From the NCBI RefSeq assembly GCF_014932895.1, contig NZ_JACYOF010000002.1, forward strand, positions 868,001 through 932,000: a DNA stretch of 64,000 bases, written 5' to 3'. Below are positions 9,640 through 19,780 of this stretch, piece after piece; within the stretch, counting starts at the first letter, position 1, and every line of letters starts with the position of its first letter. This DNA comes from Bacillus thuringiensis (GTDB lineage: Bacteria > Bacillota > Bacilli > Bacillales > Bacillaceae_G). Below the pieces are notes generated by a model that saw only the letters and a program-made list of their open reading frames with translations, was not told where the DNA came from and ran no database searches. A program made the position numbers and the translations under genes.

Positions 9640-10473
9640 ATGGAATTTGTAAACTCAATTTTTCAAATACTCCTTACAAGCGTGATCCAATTATTTTCTT
9701 TAATTGGAGTCATCATTGTAATCGGATTTCTATTAGGTTATTTAGAATCTCTCACACGAATGTATTGGTCGAGGGCTTTCGGAAGAAAAGGATTCCTTTT
9801 GACTGCGTGGATTGGTGTTCCTATTCATGAATTTGGACATGCAATTATGTGCGTACTATTCCGTCATAAAATTGTAGCAACGCAGTTCTTCCCAACAGAT
9901 ACGAGTCAAGGTGCGTTAGGTTACGTACAACATCAATACAATCAAAAAAGTGTATATCAACGAATCGGGAATTTTTTTATCGGCATCGGCCCTATTATTT
10001 CTGGTATTACTGCATTAATCCTTTTCATGCGCTATTTCGTACCAGAGTCATATTTTTTATTTAATACAACTCTCGAAAAAACGATTGCAGCTACTTCTAT
10101 TAATATAGAAATGGTTCAAAACATGCTACTATCGACGTTCGTATTATTGAAAAGCTTATTTACACTAAGCAATTTATTGAATCCTTCCTTTTGGTTATTT
10201 TTATTTATCGCTATTTGTATTTCCGCACATATCGCTTTAAGTAAACCAGACATTAAAGGATCAATAGACGGTGTTATCGTCATGTTTATCGTATTATTTT
10301 TATTCAATATAATAGCGTGGCTCCTTCAGTACGATAGTAATCAACTAATTGGTAAAGTGATGAAATATAATATGTATCTCATTGCTTTTTCTAGTGTGGC
10401 ACTGCTTTTCTCTTGTATTTCTACAATTGTGAGTTTTGGATTTTATAAAATGAGAGGAGGGCGTACATTTTGA
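9640..10473 (+). CDS. Polytopic membrane protein with HExxH motif, possible intramembrane metalloprotease
   Basis: A 277-residue protein with about six membrane segments. HEFGH at residues 63-67 lies at the edge of a membrane helix (WIGVPIHEFGHAIMCVLF), as in site-2 protease-like M50 enzymes, where the two His and the Glu hold zinc and activate water. A second zinc-binding Asp motif typical of M50 (LDG) is not evident, so activity is uncertain. The ribosome site (GAAAGG) is moderate. It stands alone, divergent from the zinc-ribbon pair; its own 3' end overlaps a strong hairpin. Confidence 0.65.
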   Translation: MEFVNSIFQILLTSVIQLFSLIGVIIVIGFLLGYLESLTRMYWSRAFGRKGFLLTAWIGVPIHEFGHAIMCVLFRHKIVATQFFPTDTSQGALGYVQHQYNQKSVYQRIGNFFIGIGPIISGITALILFMRYFVPESYFLFNTTLEKTIAATSINIEMVQNMLLSTFVLLKSLFTLSNLLNPSFWLFLFIAICISAHIALSKPDIKGSIDGVIVMFIVLFLFNIIAWLLQYDSNQLIGKVMKYNMYLIAFSSVALLFSCISTIVSFGFYKMRGGRTF

Positions 10474-10486
10474 ACGCCCTCCTCTC
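10452..10486. terminator. Bidirectional terminator overlapping a stop codon
   Basis: Perfect 12-bp stem GAGAGGAGGGCG / CGCCCTCCTCTC, loop of 11 bases containing the TGA of the upstream gene; it separates two convergent genes only 14 bp apart. Confidence 0.8.
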
Positions 10487-10487
10487 A

Positions 10488-11171
10488 TTAGTTATTTTTC
10501 TTATCCTTACAATTCTCAACCGGAATACGAGCATGCCCTTCTTCATCGGTACACCATGACTGTGACTGGAATGCAAGAAAGATACCGATCCATTCTTCTT
10601 CCTTCTCAAAGTGAATGAGTATTCCCCCATCTTGCCATATACCATCATCACCTTGCCATTTCTCTACATTTCCTTGATTCATATGAATATCGTGTATGCC
10701 GTTTCCTGGTTTAAAATGAAAGTAGGAATCGGGTGTATTTTCTTCCGGCCCCCATCTTTCACCGAACGCGTAAATAATTGCTTTTTCTTCTAATGCTCTC
10801 TTTATATAACGCTCTATTTTTTCATTTAAATCATTATCAACTCCTGCTTTTTCAGGGGGTAAAGGAATCATTTGCTTCGGATCAAATAAATTACCCCTTA
10901 CATAATCTAAAGCGACTTTCGGCTCGTTATTTTTCACTTCTGTAAAACCGAACGGTAATGTCGGTAAAATATGAATCGCTTCTGATTGAATATTGTTACT
11001 CGCAACATATAAAACTTCTGACGGATAACTTTGCGACTTTACGTTAATTGCAATACGATAATCTATTCCTACTTCACCTTGTAAATGAACTTGATAATGA
11101 GGTGTTTTCCCTTTTCCAATCTTTGATTGTATAACTATACCTTTTAATACACCGTAGTTTTTTAAGGGCAT
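10488..11171 (-). CDS. YukJ-like protein (DUF2278 family)
   Basis: A 227-residue soluble protein. The N-terminus PLKNYGVLKG and the segments YRIAINVKSQ and DYVRGNLFDP, together with the C-terminal WQDGGILIHF and AFQSQSW, match the YukJ/DUF2278 family of uncharacterised cytoplasmic proteins. ATG at 11171 is used in place of ATG at 11180, since AGGAG lies 9 bases before it, while the earlier codon directly abuts AGGAG. Monocistronic. Confidence 0.8.
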   Translation of the reverse strand: MPLKNYGVLKGIVIQSKIGKGKTPHYQVHLQGEVGIDYRIAINVKSQSYPSEVLYVASNNIQSEAIHILPTLPFGFTEVKNNEPKVALDYVRGNLFDPKQMIPLPPEKAGVDNDLNEKIERYIKRALEEKAIIYAFGERWGPEENTPDSYFHFKPGNGIHDIHMNQGNVEKWQGDDGIWQDGGILIHFEKEEEWIGIFLAFQSQSWCTDEEGHARIPVENCKDKKNN

Positions 11172-11235
11172 CTCTTTCATCTCCTATTCACTTAGTAGAA
11201 GCTATCCATATTTAAAACATTATCCAATCATAAAG

Positions 11236-11264
11236 AAAAATCCTCCTAAGCATAGAAGGATTTT
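11236..11264 (-). terminator. Terminator of the lactate permease gene
   Basis: Stem AAAATCCTTCT / AGGAGGATTTT (one G-T pair), then TTTTTCTTT on the minus strand. It lies about 75 bp past the permease stop codon because a short repeat is inserted between them. Confidence 0.7.
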
Positions 11265-11273
11265 CACTTTCTC

Positions 11274-11343
11274 CCGCATTAACGGGCAGTAAGACCCCGA
11301 TTGGTGGGGGTGAAAAACACTCCCCACTACTCAAAGTTTCACT
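11274..11343 (-). repeat. Short bcr1-like repeat at the 3' end of the lactate permease gene
   Basis: Read on the minus strand it starts AGTGAAACTTT and ends TACTGCCCGTTAATGCGG, the same ends as the 146-bp copy at 22843-22988, with the middle lost (70 bp). It is flanked by GATAA (11344-11348) and GAGAA (11269-11273). Its first bases supply the permease TGA stop codon. bcr1 is a described B. cereus group repeat with TTTAT at its borders. Confidence 0.7.
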
Positions 11344-12838
11344 TTATCCATAAATACCAGAAAACAACCTCCACCACTACAAGCAACACCGCACCAGAAA
11401 TCATCAATGTCGTCTTCTTTAATAACTCATTTTCACGATACGGAATATTACATAAATAAGCACCAAGTGTAATACGTGATGGACAAGCGATTGTCGCTAC
11501 TGATGATGCGGTGTTTTGAAGTGTTGTGACGTATTGCCACGGGAGTGCTACGTTTTGTGCGGTTTGCATTTGCAGTTTTATAAACATCGCATTTGATCCT
11601 GCGTTACTACCTGTTAAAAAGCCGCCGATACCACCGATGAACGGAGCAACAAAAACAAAAAACGTACCAAATGTTTCACCAGCTGTTTTTGCAAGTAATG
11701 AATGCATGCCAGATGCGCCCATTATTTCTGAAATGGCAATAAACATTGTCGTTGTAATTGCGAATGGAATCCATTGTTTTATCGTTTGCGAGAGTGATTG
11801 TTTAATAATATTTAATGGAATACGGAAGAAAATGATTGCAAATAAACAAGTCATACCGAGCCAAAATCCTGGTGAATACAGCATTTCTAATTTGTAAGAG
11901 TATGATTTTAAGTCTAGCACCGCATATGATCTGAGCAAATCATGTAACGCTGGAACGAGGCGAGAAAGTAAAATACAAACTGTTAAGAATATATAAGGGC
12001 TAATAATTTTTATAATGGATACTTCTCTCTCCGTTGTCGCTGCATGTTCTGTTATAAGGTTTTGCTCATTTTTCCCTTTTAGTTTAATGATAAGAAAGCC
12101 AAATGTAATGGTAACGATAGAACTTAATATCCCCGCTAGTTCAACACTTACGTATGCGTTAGAAAGATAGATTCCAAGAGAAAATAATAGAAAGAACCCT
12201 ACTCCTTCCTTCCACTTTTCAATAACCGCCTGCCAGCCACCAACAACGTGTAAAGAAAGAATAACGAAATAAGCAAACATCGGGATACTTAATAGTGCTG
12301 TATTTGTACCAAGTGTCGTGAGCGGCATATTTATAAGCTGCGAACCGATAATTGTACCAGTTGCCATCGCCCCCCATGAACTAGCAAGTAAACCGATAAA
12401 TGAGAGTAGTACAGCTTGAAACGGTTTATAGCCTAATGAAAGAAAAATAGGCGCTGCGACCATAAAGCCAATACCGAATCCACTTACTGATTCAATAAGT
12501 GGACAAATACCAAAACACATAAGAAGCATTTGTAATAATCGATCGTGAGTAACTTCTTCTAGAAAACGTGCTACTTGATCGATGTACCCCATTTTGTTCA
12601 TGAGGTGAAATAAAAAAATACCGAAAAATAAAACGTACCCGACAATAAAACAAATGAACCAACCTTTAATCGTTGCGTGCACAGTTTCACTTATCCCTAA
12701 CCGAAATGTTGGCGTGAGTAGAACGATTCCAACAGAAATAGCATAAGAAATTAATGAGGACCTTAATGACGTTTGTTTAAATAAAAATAAACAAATGAAA
12801 ATCATCATAATTGGGATAAGTGCCAACAATATGGCCAT
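11339..12838 (-). CDS. lctP: L-lactate permease family transporter
   Basis: A 499-residue protein with about 12-14 membrane segments and the family features of LctP (TC 2.A.14): ESVSGFGIGFMVAAPIFLSLGY in the first half and FIGGIGGFLTGSNAGSNAMF plus ACPSRITLGA in the second. It takes up lactate (or glycolate) with protons. It is at the short end of the family (usually 520-560). The stop codon sits in the first bases of a bcr1-like repeat, so the native C-terminus may differ by a residue or two. Monocistronic; upstream is a hairpin that ends the neighbouring gene. Confidence 0.88.
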   Translation of the reverse strand: MAILLALIPIMMIFICLFLFKQTSLRSSLISYAISVGIVLLTPTFRLGISETVHATIKGWFICFIVGYVLFFGIFLFHLMNKMGYIDQVARFLEEVTHDRLLQMLLMCFGICPLIESVSGFGIGFMVAAPIFLSLGYKPFQAVLLSFIGLLASSWGAMATGTIIGSQLINMPLTTLGTNTALLSIPMFAYFVILSLHVVGGWQAVIEKWKEGVGFFLLFSLGIYLSNAYVSVELAGILSSIVTITFGFLIIKLKGKNEQNLITEHAATTEREVSIIKIISPYIFLTVCILLSRLVPALHDLLRSYAVLDLKSYSYKLEMLYSPGFWLGMTCLFAIIFFRIPLNIIKQSLSQTIKQWIPFAITTTMFIAISEIMGASGMHSLLAKTAGETFGTFFVFVAPFIGGIGGFLTGSNAGSNAMFIKLQMQTAQNVALPWQYVTTLQNTASSVATIACPSRITLGAYLCNIPYRENELLKKTTLMISGAVLLVVVEVVFWYLWIK

Positions 12839-12918
12839 GTTATCATCTCATTTCGTAAAAAATACAATTTTTAACTATTATATAACAGATATCGGAATTT
12901 TCAATTGTTTTTACAACA

Positions 12919-12958
12919 GATTCAAAAGAAGAAGCCAAACGGCTCCTTCTTTTGAATC
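12919..12958 (-). terminator. Hairpin at the 3' end of the small membrane protein gene
   Basis: An 18-bp stem GATTCAAAAGAAG.. / ..CTTCTTTTGAATC with loop AAAC, partly overlapping the stop codon. No clear T run follows, so it may act as a stabiliser or weak terminator. Confidence 0.5.
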
Positions 12959-13316
12959 AATCCCATTTTCTTTTATCCCGAAAAACCGTCTGCTGTCCCA
13001 TCATTTTTTCTAACACAACAAACACAATATAAGCACATATTACTTGCAGTACAACATTCCCAAATTTCATTAATGAAAACGAATAGATCCATCGGAATAA
13101 TTCGTTTAATAATACAATCGAAACGATACTAAATAGTTCTATACTAATGGAAAATATACATACTTCTAAAATAGATTGCTCTTGAATTCGATTTAAATTA
13201 GAAAAGATGAATATATATCCTACAAACAAAGCCATCAACTCTATTCTCGTCATGCTAATAAGCCAAGCGTATAATGGTACAGTTAAAAGAAGATATAATA
13301 GTTTACGTCTTAGCAT
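12957..13316 (-). CDS. Hypothetical small membrane protein
   Basis: A 119-residue basic protein with three to four hydrophobic helices (LLYLLLTVPLYAWL, ELMALFVGYIFIF, ILEVCIFSISIELFSIVSIVLL, NVVLQVICAYIVFVVL). The start has AGAGGTGAG 7 bases upstream. No family is recognised. It lies between lctP and trpA on the same strand but is separated from each by hairpins. Confidence 0.6.
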   Translation of the reverse strand: MLRRKLLYLLLTVPLYAWLISMTRIELMALFVGYIFIFSNLNRIQEQSILEVCIFSISIELFSIVSIVLLNELFRWIYSFSLMKFGNVVLQVICAYIVFVVLEKMMGQQTVFRDKRKWD

Positions 13317-13372
13317 GCCTTCTCACCTCTGAATTGTATGTATTTTCTGTATATTTTAACATTTATTGCACA

Positions 13373-13412
13373 AAACAAAAAGAAGAGACTTATGCCTCTT
13401 CTTTTTGTTTTG
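13373..13412 (-). terminator. Terminator of the trp operon
   Basis: Long stem AAACAAAAAGAAGAGGC / CTCTTCTTTTTGTTT across the end of trpA with a T-rich 3' arm. Confidence 0.75.
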
Positions 13413-14166
13413 TTGCCTGTATTAATTCACATATTTCTGCTTGTTTTTCATTTTCTAAAAGCTCAATAACCTTACTTCCAACGACAACTCCGTCGCATAT
13501 TGTAATCATTTCTTCTACATGTTCCTTTGTTGAAATACCGAACCCTGCCACTACCGGTAAATGCGTATGTGATTTTACTTTTTCTAAATAACTATGAATC
13601 TCATTTTTAAAGTTTTGACGTACCCCTGTTACACCCGCTACTGTAACGGCGTAGACAAATCCTTCTGATTCACTCGTGATTTTTTCAATTCGCTCAATTG
13701 GGCTCGTTACAGTTACGAGTGGAATTAAAGCAATATTCGCCTCTCGAAGGAGCGGTGCAATAATGTCTTGTTCTTCGTACGGTAAGTCCGGAACGATAAT
13801 GCCATCCACACCTGCTTCAAGACAGCTCTCGATGAAACGTTCTTTTCCAAATGCGAGTACTGGATTTAAATATGTCATGAGTACAAATGGAATTTGTACG
13901 TCTTGCCTTACTTCTGCTAACGCCTGAAAAATGCCTTTTAATGTTACACCACTATCTAACGCTCGTTTCCCTGCTCTTTGAATCGTTGGACCGTCTGCGA
14001 CCGGGTCCGAAAACGGAATACCGATTTCAACGATGCTTGCTCCAGCCTCATCTAGAAAACGAATTCTTTCTTTTAATTTCTCAAGTCCACCATCTCCGCC
14101 CATTACATACGGAATAAATGCTTTTTTACCATTTTCAAACGCTGCTTTAATTTTTTCTACTCCCAT
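13390..14166 (-). CDS. trpA: Tryptophan synthase alpha subunit
   Basis: A 258-residue TIM-barrel protein that cleaves indole-3-glycerol phosphate to indole and glyceraldehyde-3-phosphate and passes indole to TrpB. The catalytic Glu and Asp lie in [15 protein letters not shown] (near residues 47-57) and [20 protein letters not shown] binds phosphate. It is the last gene of the trp operon, starting 2 bases after the trpB stop codon with GAAGAGGTG upstream. Confidence 0.96.
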   Translation of the reverse strand: MGVEKIKAAFENGKKAFIPYVMGGDGGLEKLKERIRFLDEAGASIVEIGIPFSDPVADGPTIQRAGKRALDSGVTLKGIFQALAEVRQDVQIPFVLMTYLNPVLAFGKERFIESCLEAGVDGIIVPDLPYEEQDIIAPLLREANIALIPLVTVTSPIERIEKITSESEGFVYAVTVAGVTGVRQNFKNEIHSYLEKVKSHTHLPVVAGFGISTKEHVEEMITICDGVVVGSKVIELLENEKQAEICELIQATKQKEEA

Positions 14167-14168
14167 TT

Positions 14169-15362
14169 TTACACCTCTTCCATATAACGTTTTATACTCT
14201 CTACATCTTTATCACCGCGGCCGGATAAACAAATGACAAGTCCTTCGTCTTGCTTCATTTGCGGCGCTAGTTTTAAAGCGTATGCGACAGCATGTGAACT
14301 TTCTAATGCCGGGATAATCCCTTCTTTTTTCGTTAATAATTGAAATGCTTCTAACGCTTCATCATCTGTAATCGAATGATAAGAAACACGACCAATATCT
14401 TTTAGCAAACTATGTTCTGGTCCAACTCCCGGGTAATCCAGTCCTGCTGAAATAGAATGAGCTTCTTGAATTTGTCCTTCATCATTTTGCAGAAGGTACA
14501 TCATCGATCCATGTAAAACACCAACGCTTCCTTTCGTTAAAGTAGCTGCGTGCTTTTCTGTATGAACGCCTTTTCCAGCTGCTTCTACGCCGTAAAGAGC
14601 AACTTCTTCATCATGTACGAACGGATAAAACATTCCCATCGCATTACTACCGCCGCCAATACAAGCGACGACTGCTTCTGGTAACTTTCCTTCTAACGCT
14701 TCATATTGTTTTTTCGTTTCTTTTCCAATTACACTTTGGAAATCACGGACAATTTGCGGGAATGGATGTGGTCCGAGAACAGATCCCATAATGTAGTGCG
14801 TATCATGCACGTGGGAAACCCAGTAGCGAAGCGCCTCGTTCACCGCATCTTTTAATGTGCCGCTACCTGCCGCTACACTTTCTACTTTCGCTCCGAGTAA
14901 TTCCATTCGGAACACATTTAATTTTTGACGTCTCACATCTTCTTCTCCCATAAAGATGACACATTCTAATCCAAGAAGGGCACATACAGTAGCGGTTGCA
15001 ACACCGTGTTGTCCTGCTCCTGTTTCAGCGACAACTTTTTTCTTGCCCATTCGCACTGCAAGAAGTGCCTGACCAATTGTATTGTTAATTTTATGAGCCC
15101 CTGTATGATTCAAATCTTCACGTTTTAAATAAATTTTTGCACCGCCGCAATGCTTCGTCATATTTTCAGCGAAATAAAGCGGTGTTTCTCTTCCGACGTA
15201 CGTTTGTAAATAATGATTTAATTCCTTTTGAAACGCTTCATCTTGCATCGCTTCTTTATATGCTTCTTCTAGTTCCAATACAGATTGCATTAACGTTTCT
15301 GGAACGTATCGTCCTCCGTATATACCGTAGTGACCTTTTTCATCTGGATATGCGTAATTCAT
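14169..15362 (-). CDS. trpB: Tryptophan synthase beta subunit
   Basis: A 397-residue PLP enzyme that condenses indole and serine to tryptophan. The PLP lysine is K91 in HTGAHKINN, and GGGSNAMG binds the PLP phosphate. The ATG at 15362 is used and not the GTG at 15371, since AAGGAG lies 8 bases before the ATG and touches the GTG. The ATG overlaps the trpF TGA (ATGA), a sign of translational coupling. Confidence 0.97.
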   Translation of the reverse strand: MNYAYPDEKGHYGIYGGRYVPETLMQSVLELEEAYKEAMQDEAFQKELNHYLQTYVGRETPLYFAENMTKHCGGAKIYLKREDLNHTGAHKINNTIGQALLAVRMGKKKVVAETGAGQHGVATATVCALLGLECVIFMGEEDVRRQKLNVFRMELLGAKVESVAAGSGTLKDAVNEALRYWVSHVHDTHYIMGSVLGPHPFPQIVRDFQSVIGKETKKQYEALEGKLPEAVVACIGGGSNAMGMFYPFVHDEEVALYGVEAAGKGVHTEKHAATLTKGSVGVLHGSMMYLLQNDEGQIQEAHSISAGLDYPGVGPEHSLLKDIGRVSYHSITDDEALEAFQLLTKKEGIIPALESSHAVAYALKLAPQMKQDEGLVICLSGRGDKDVESIKRYMEEV

Positions 15363-15973
15363 TTGGAACACTCCTTCGCTTTTATAATAAATTGTTTTAT
15401 TTTCTCTACATCTTTCTTTCCTTTTGTCTCCACTCCGCTACTTACATCGACCATATACGGCTGAATAGTTCGAATCGCTTCTTCTATATTAAGAGCGTTT
15501 AATCCACCAGCTAATATCGTTTTCTCTCGCAACTCTTTTGGCATATGTGTGAGTAACTCCCATGAAAATTTCTTTCCATTTCCTCCATGAAACTTTTCTT
15601 TCGGGCTATCAAACAATATATAATCCGTTTCATATGCTTGTGCACTTTTCATGTCACTCTCTGAAATTACTCCGAGTGCTTTTATAGACGGAATATTCAA
15701 TCTTCTAATCTGATGATTATCTTCATCCCCATGTAGCTGCACATGCGTTAACCCGCATTCATCTGCAATTTTCTGGATCACTTCTACTGATTCATTTACG
15801 AAAACACCAATCTTTAACACGTGTGCCGGAAGCTCCCCAATAATTTCTTTCGCGCTCTCTGGAGTAATTTTCCGTTTACTTTCTGCAAAAACAAATCCGA
15901 TTGCGTCTGCGCCGTATTCGCACGCACTTTTCGCTGTTTCAACATCCGTAATACCACAAATTTTCACTTTCAT
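15359..15973 (-). CDS. trpF: Phosphoribosylanthranilate isomerase
   Basis: A 204-residue TIM-barrel enzyme (Amadori rearrangement of phosphoribosylanthranilate to CdRP). KICGI at residues 3-7 holds the catalytic Cys, and the Asp in VDVSSGVE near the C-terminus is the general acid partner. Start and stop codons overlap those of trpC and trpB by 4 bases each. It is slightly distinct in A+T-rich 3' end, where the trpB ribosome site lies inside the coding frame. Confidence 0.96.
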   Translation of the reverse strand: MKVKICGITDVETAKSACEYGADAIGFVFAESKRKITPESAKEIIGELPAHVLKIGVFVNESVEVIQKIADECGLTHVQLHGDEDNHQIRRLNIPSIKALGVISESDMKSAQAYETDYILFDSPKEKFHGGNGKKFSWELLTHMPKELREKTILAGGLNALNIEEAIRTIQPYMVDVSSGVETKGKKDVEKIKQFIIKAKECSK

Positions 15974-16731
15974 ATGTTCACCTTACAGTCTTCGAAAAAG
16001 TGACTAATAGAAGACGATGTCATAAGCGCTTCCCCGACTAATACACCTTTTGCTCCAGCTCGTTTGACGCGAATGATATCTTCTTTTGAATGAATGCCGC
16101 TTTCACTAATCCAAAGTAACTTTTCCTCATTCAGTCGTTTTCCAAGTTTTTCAGTTTGGCTTAAATTGACTTCGAACGTTTTTAAATTACGGTTGTTAAT
16201 ACCAATAACGTGCGGATTTAATTCGATCGCAATTTCTAATTCCTGTTCATCATGAACTTCAACGATCGCTTCTAATCCCATTTCTAGTACGTAGTTATAA
16301 AGCACATTTAATTTCTCTTTCGTTAACGCCGCTACAATGAGTAAAATAATATCTGCCCCAGCTTCATATGCTCTATCAATTTGAATCTTATCGATTATAA
16401 AATCTTTACATAAAAGTGGGATGTTACTTTCTGCTCTTGCCGTTTGTAAGTCGTGAAACGAACCTTTAAAAAATTGGCCGTCTGTTAAAACAGAAACTGC
16501 ACCAGCGCCACATTCTTCATATGTTTTTACTTGCTTTGGTACATCAACGTGTAAATTAATATATCCTTTTGATGGTGATGCTCGCTTTACTTCTGCAATG
16601 ACAGTAAACTGCTCTAAAGCTTTTACAAGTGAGTGTGTTTTCCTTTTTTCTTTCTCTGGTGAATATGTTTTATATAACTCCGCAACCTCTACTTTCTTTT
16701 GCTCTACAATTTTGTCTAAAATCGTCACCAC
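15970..16731 (-). CDS. trpC: Indole-3-glycerol phosphate synthase
   Basis: A 253-residue TIM-barrel enzyme that closes CdRP to indole-glycerol phosphate with loss of CO2. [10 protein letters not shown] holds the catalytic Glu and Lys, CKDFIID the second Lys, and GINNRNL and SESGI are further family motifs. The start is GTG at 16731, 1 base after the trpD stop, with AAAGGGTG inside the end of trpD. It ends in a 4-base overlap with trpF. Confidence 0.96.
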   Translation of the reverse strand: MVTILDKIVEQKKVEVAELYKTYSPEKEKRKTHSLVKALEQFTVIAEVKRASPSKGYINLHVDVPKQVKTYEECGAGAVSVLTDGQFFKGSFHDLQTARAESNIPLLCKDFIIDKIQIDRAYEAGADIILLIVAALTKEKLNVLYNYVLEMGLEAIVEVHDEQELEIAIELNPHVIGINNRNLKTFEVNLSQTEKLGKRLNEEKLLWISESGIHSKEDIIRVKRAGAKGVLVGEALMTSSSISHFFEDCKVNI

Positions 16732-16732
16732 T

Positions 16733-17758
16733 TTAATTCACCCTTTCTAATTTTTCGTTGCTTGCTGCAATTAATAAGTTTAGTTTGACTAATGCTTTTC
16801 CAGAGTCAATGCTATGTGCTGCGAGTTTAATTCCTTCTTCAATCGTTTCCGCTTTTCCGTTTGCGAAAAGAGCAAGCCCTGCATTTAATAAAACCGTATC
16901 GCGGTAAACACTCTTTTCTCCATTTAATACTCCGAGCGTAATCTTTGCGTTTTCTTTTGAATTTCCGCCCCTAATTTCTTCATTTTTCACTTTTGAAAAA
17001 CCATACCTTTCCGGATCAATACTCATTTCTACTATTTCATTATCCTTTAAAACGACGACATGATTTTCTCCCTGTAATGATGCTTCATCTAAAAAGCCAC
17101 TTCCATTTACGACAAGCGCTTGTTTCCGGCCCAGCTTTTGTAATACTTGCGCAACTGGTAATAACATATCTCGTTTATAAATACCGACAAATTGTGTTTC
17201 TAAATTAACCGGATTCGTTAAAGGACCAATTAAATTAAAGATTGTTGGAACGTTTAATTCTTTTCTTATTTTCATAATGCGTCGCAGCGCTGGATGCATG
17301 GCTGGTGCGAATAAAAATGCAATCCCGACTTGCTCTAGTAAATAATCAATTTCACCTGGCGTACTGCTAATATTTACACCAAGTTCTTCTAATAAATCAG
17401 CACTTCCTGTTTTACTAGAAACAGCACGGTTACCATGTTTTGCAATCTTTACGCCAGCTCCCGCCAGTACAAATGCCGATGTTGTGCTAATATTAAACGT
17501 TTGCGCACCGTCACCACCTGTTCCGCAATTGTCCATTGCGCCTTTTATATAGTTCGAAAACGGTAATGCTTTTTCACGAAGGGCACGAACAAGGCCGTAT
17601 ATTTCTTCTGCTGTTTCACCTTTCGCTTTCAGTAATACTAAGAAAGCTGCAACCTCACTTTCCAATATGTTCTCACTTAATAAAAGAAGTCCCGCTTCAT
17701 ACATTTCCTCTTCTGTTAAATGTTGTCCCTCCACTAATTTACGAAGATAGTTATTCAT
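16733..17758 (-). CDS. trpD: Anthranilate phosphoribosyltransferase
   Basis: A 341-residue enzyme joining anthranilate and PRPP. The PRPP loop [15 protein letters not shown] and [18 protein letters not shown] are diagnostic. The ATG overlaps the trpG stop by 4 bases. TrpD here is separate from TrpG, unlike the fused enterobacterial form. Confidence 0.96.
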   Translation of the reverse strand: MNNYLRKLVEGQHLTEEEMYEAGLLLLSENILESEVAAFLVLLKAKGETAEEIYGLVRALREKALPFSNYIKGAMDNCGTGGDGAQTFNISTTSAFVLAGAGVKIAKHGNRAVSSKTGSADLLEELGVNISSTPGEIDYLLEQVGIAFLFAPAMHPALRRIMKIRKELNVPTIFNLIGPLTNPVNLETQFVGIYKRDMLLPVAQVLQKLGRKQALVVNGSGFLDEASLQGENHVVVLKDNEIVEMSIDPERYGFSKVKNEEIRGGNSKENAKITLGVLNGEKSVYRDTVLLNAGLALFANGKAETIEEGIKLAAHSIDSGKALVKLNLLIAASNEKLERVN

Positions 17759-18342
17759 ACTCTTTCCTCCTCTTTCACTTCTGCTAAAAAGGCATGTATT
17801 AACTTTCCGCCTTCTTCTGTTGCAATTGATTCTGGATGAAATTGTAATCCGAAGAGCGGATAATAATTGTGACGAACAGCCATAATTTCTCCATCATCCA
17901 TCGCGGTTGCTAGTACGTCAAAACATTGCGGTAAACTCGTTTGTTCTGCAACAAGGGAATGATAGCGCATTGCTGTTAACGGCTGCGTCACGTATGAAAA
18001 AATCGATGTCCCGTTATGTTTCACACGTGATGTTTTTCCATGTTTAATGCGTTCTGCCCTCACAATTTCTCCCCCAAATGCAGATATGATTGCCTGATGT
18101 CCGAGACAAATACCTAATATGGGAACGTTCCTATAAAAATGACGAACGACTTCAATACAAATGCCAGCATCTTCTGGTTTCCCTGGTCCTGGTGAAAGCA
18201 CAATTCCTTTTGGTTTCATCGCCTCTAATTGTTCCATTGTTATTTGATCATTTCTTACGACGACAATTTCTTCTTCATACTCGCCTAATAGTTGATACAA
18301 GTTATATGTGAATGAATCGTAATTATCGATGAGTACTATCAT
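17755..18342 (-). CDS. trpG: Anthranilate synthase component II (glutamine amidotransferase)
   Basis: A 195-residue class I glutamine amidotransferase: oxyanion loop [11 protein letters not shown], nucleophile C79 in GICLGHQ, and the His-Glu pair in [11 protein letters not shown]. It supplies ammonia to TrpE; the same protein could also serve PabB in folate synthesis. In B. subtilis the equivalent gene lies outside the trp operon, while here it sits within it, coupled to trpE and trpD by ATGA overlaps. Confidence 0.94.
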   Translation of the reverse strand: MIVLIDNYDSFTYNLYQLLGEYEEEIVVVRNDQITMEQLEAMKPKGIVLSPGPGKPEDAGICIEVVRHFYRNVPILGICLGHQAIISAFGGEIVRAERIKHGKTSRVKHNGTSIFSYVTQPLTAMRYHSLVAEQTSLPQCFDVLATAMDDGEIMAVRHNYYPLFGLQFHPESIATEEGGKLIHAFLAEVKEEERV

Positions 18343-19757
18343 TTCATTACCTCCAAAAGCGCTCTTGCTTTATTTAATGTTTCTTCATACTCAGCTACCG
18401 GATCTGAATCGTAGACGATACCCGCTCCTGCCTGAACGTATGCCTTTTCATCTTTTACCACCATCGTTCGAATTGCGAGCGCCATATCAAGATTTCCTGA
18501 AAAACTAACGTATCCAACTGCACCGGCGTATACATTTCTTTTTTCATTCTCTAGCTCATTTATAATTTCCATCGCTCTAATTTTCGGAGCTCCTGAAACT
18601 GTCCCTGCTGGTAAACAATACGCTAATGCATCAAAACCACTCGTATTTTTTTGTAATATTCCGTAAACTTCAGATACAATGTGCATAACGTGAGAGTATT
18701 TTTCTACTTTCATATATTTATCTATCGTCACAGACCCAATTTCACTTACTCTGCCAATATCGTTTCGCCCAAGGTCAACAAGCATCATATGCTCTGCTCG
18801 TTCTTTATCATTTCCTAACAGTTCTTTTTCGATTTCCTCGTCTTCTCTTTTCGTTTTTCCCCTCGGTCTCGTACCAGCAATTGGATTCGTCATCACTTTA
18901 TCCTCTCTTACCGATAATAAACTTTCCGGCGAAGAACCGAGTACAACATAATCTTGAAAATCGATATAAAACATATATGGTGACGGATTTGCGATGCGGA
19001 GTTTTCTGTATAATGCAAATGAATCGCCTTTACACTCACTTTTCAAACGCTGAGATAATACGACTTGGAATATGTCCCCGGCTTGAATATATTCTTTCGC
19101 CGTTTCTACCATTTCGCAAAACTCTTTTTCAGTTGTAGAAGAAGTGAATGATAATGTTGATTGTATTTCATTTACTTGAGCTTCTTCTCCCTTTAGCACT
19201 TCCTCTTTGTATACTTGCAACCTTTCGTATACTTCTTCATAAGAAGCTGAATCATCTTCTCTGCATACATATACAAACGATAATTTTTGTCGTAAGTGGT
19301 CATAAACGATAAACTCACGGTACAGTAAAAGGTGTACTTCTGGAATATTTAATGGATCATGTAAATCTACTCCTATATTTTCATATTGCCGAATGACATC
19401 ATAGCCAATATATCCAACTGCTCCTCCGCAAAATGGGAATGGACTGTCTACTTGTGCTGGTGCAATTACCTCTTCTAACACTTGCAGTACGTTACCTTGC
19501 AACTTTTCGGTTTGCCCATATGTCGTTCGTTCCACTTCCATACCAACGCTTTTCACTTCACCATACGGATTACATCCTAAGTATGAATAGCGCCCTTTAT
19601 CTTGATGAAGCTGCGAGCTTTCTAATAAAAACTTTTTCTTTCCCTTCATACGTCTATATAAAGAAATCGGCGTAATGCTATCTCCTTCTTCTTCAGCGAT
19701 TACTAAAAATGTTTTCCCTTGTTCTTTTTGCTTCATAAATTCTTCTTTCGTTATCAT
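18339..19757 (-). CDS. trpE: Anthranilate synthase component I
   Basis: A 472-residue chorismate-utilising enzyme making anthranilate. The C-terminal half has the family motifs SQRLKSECKGDSFALYR, SPESLL, NPIAGTRPRG, and AGTVSGAPKIRAMEII. The N-terminal LLESSQLHQDKGRYSYLG segment is the usual tryptophan feedback site (LLES). ATG at 19757 is chosen as the first codon with a ribosome site (GAGGTG); the longer open frame runs into the T-box leader and is not coding. It is the first gene of the operon. Confidence 0.96.
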   Translation of the reverse strand: MITKEEFMKQKEQGKTFLVIAEEEGDSITPISLYRRMKGKKKFLLESSQLHQDKGRYSYLGCNPYGEVKSVGMEVERTTYGQTEKLQGNVLQVLEEVIAPAQVDSPFPFCGGAVGYIGYDVIRQYENIGVDLHDPLNIPEVHLLLYREFIVYDHLRQKLSFVYVCREDDSASYEEVYERLQVYKEEVLKGEEAQVNEIQSTLSFTSSTTEKEFCEMVETAKEYIQAGDIFQVVLSQRLKSECKGDSFALYRKLRIANPSPYMFYIDFQDYVVLGSSPESLLSVREDKVMTNPIAGTRPRGKTKREDEEIEKELLGNDKERAEHMMLVDLGRNDIGRVSEIGSVTIDKYMKVEKYSHVMHIVSEVYGILQKNTSGFDALAYCLPAGTVSGAPKIRAMEIINELENEKRNVYAGAVGYVSFSGNLDMALAIRTMVVKDEKAYVQAGAGIVYDSDPVAEYEETLNKARALLEVMK

Positions 19758-19780
19758 GCCTTTCACCTCACTCTGAAAAA

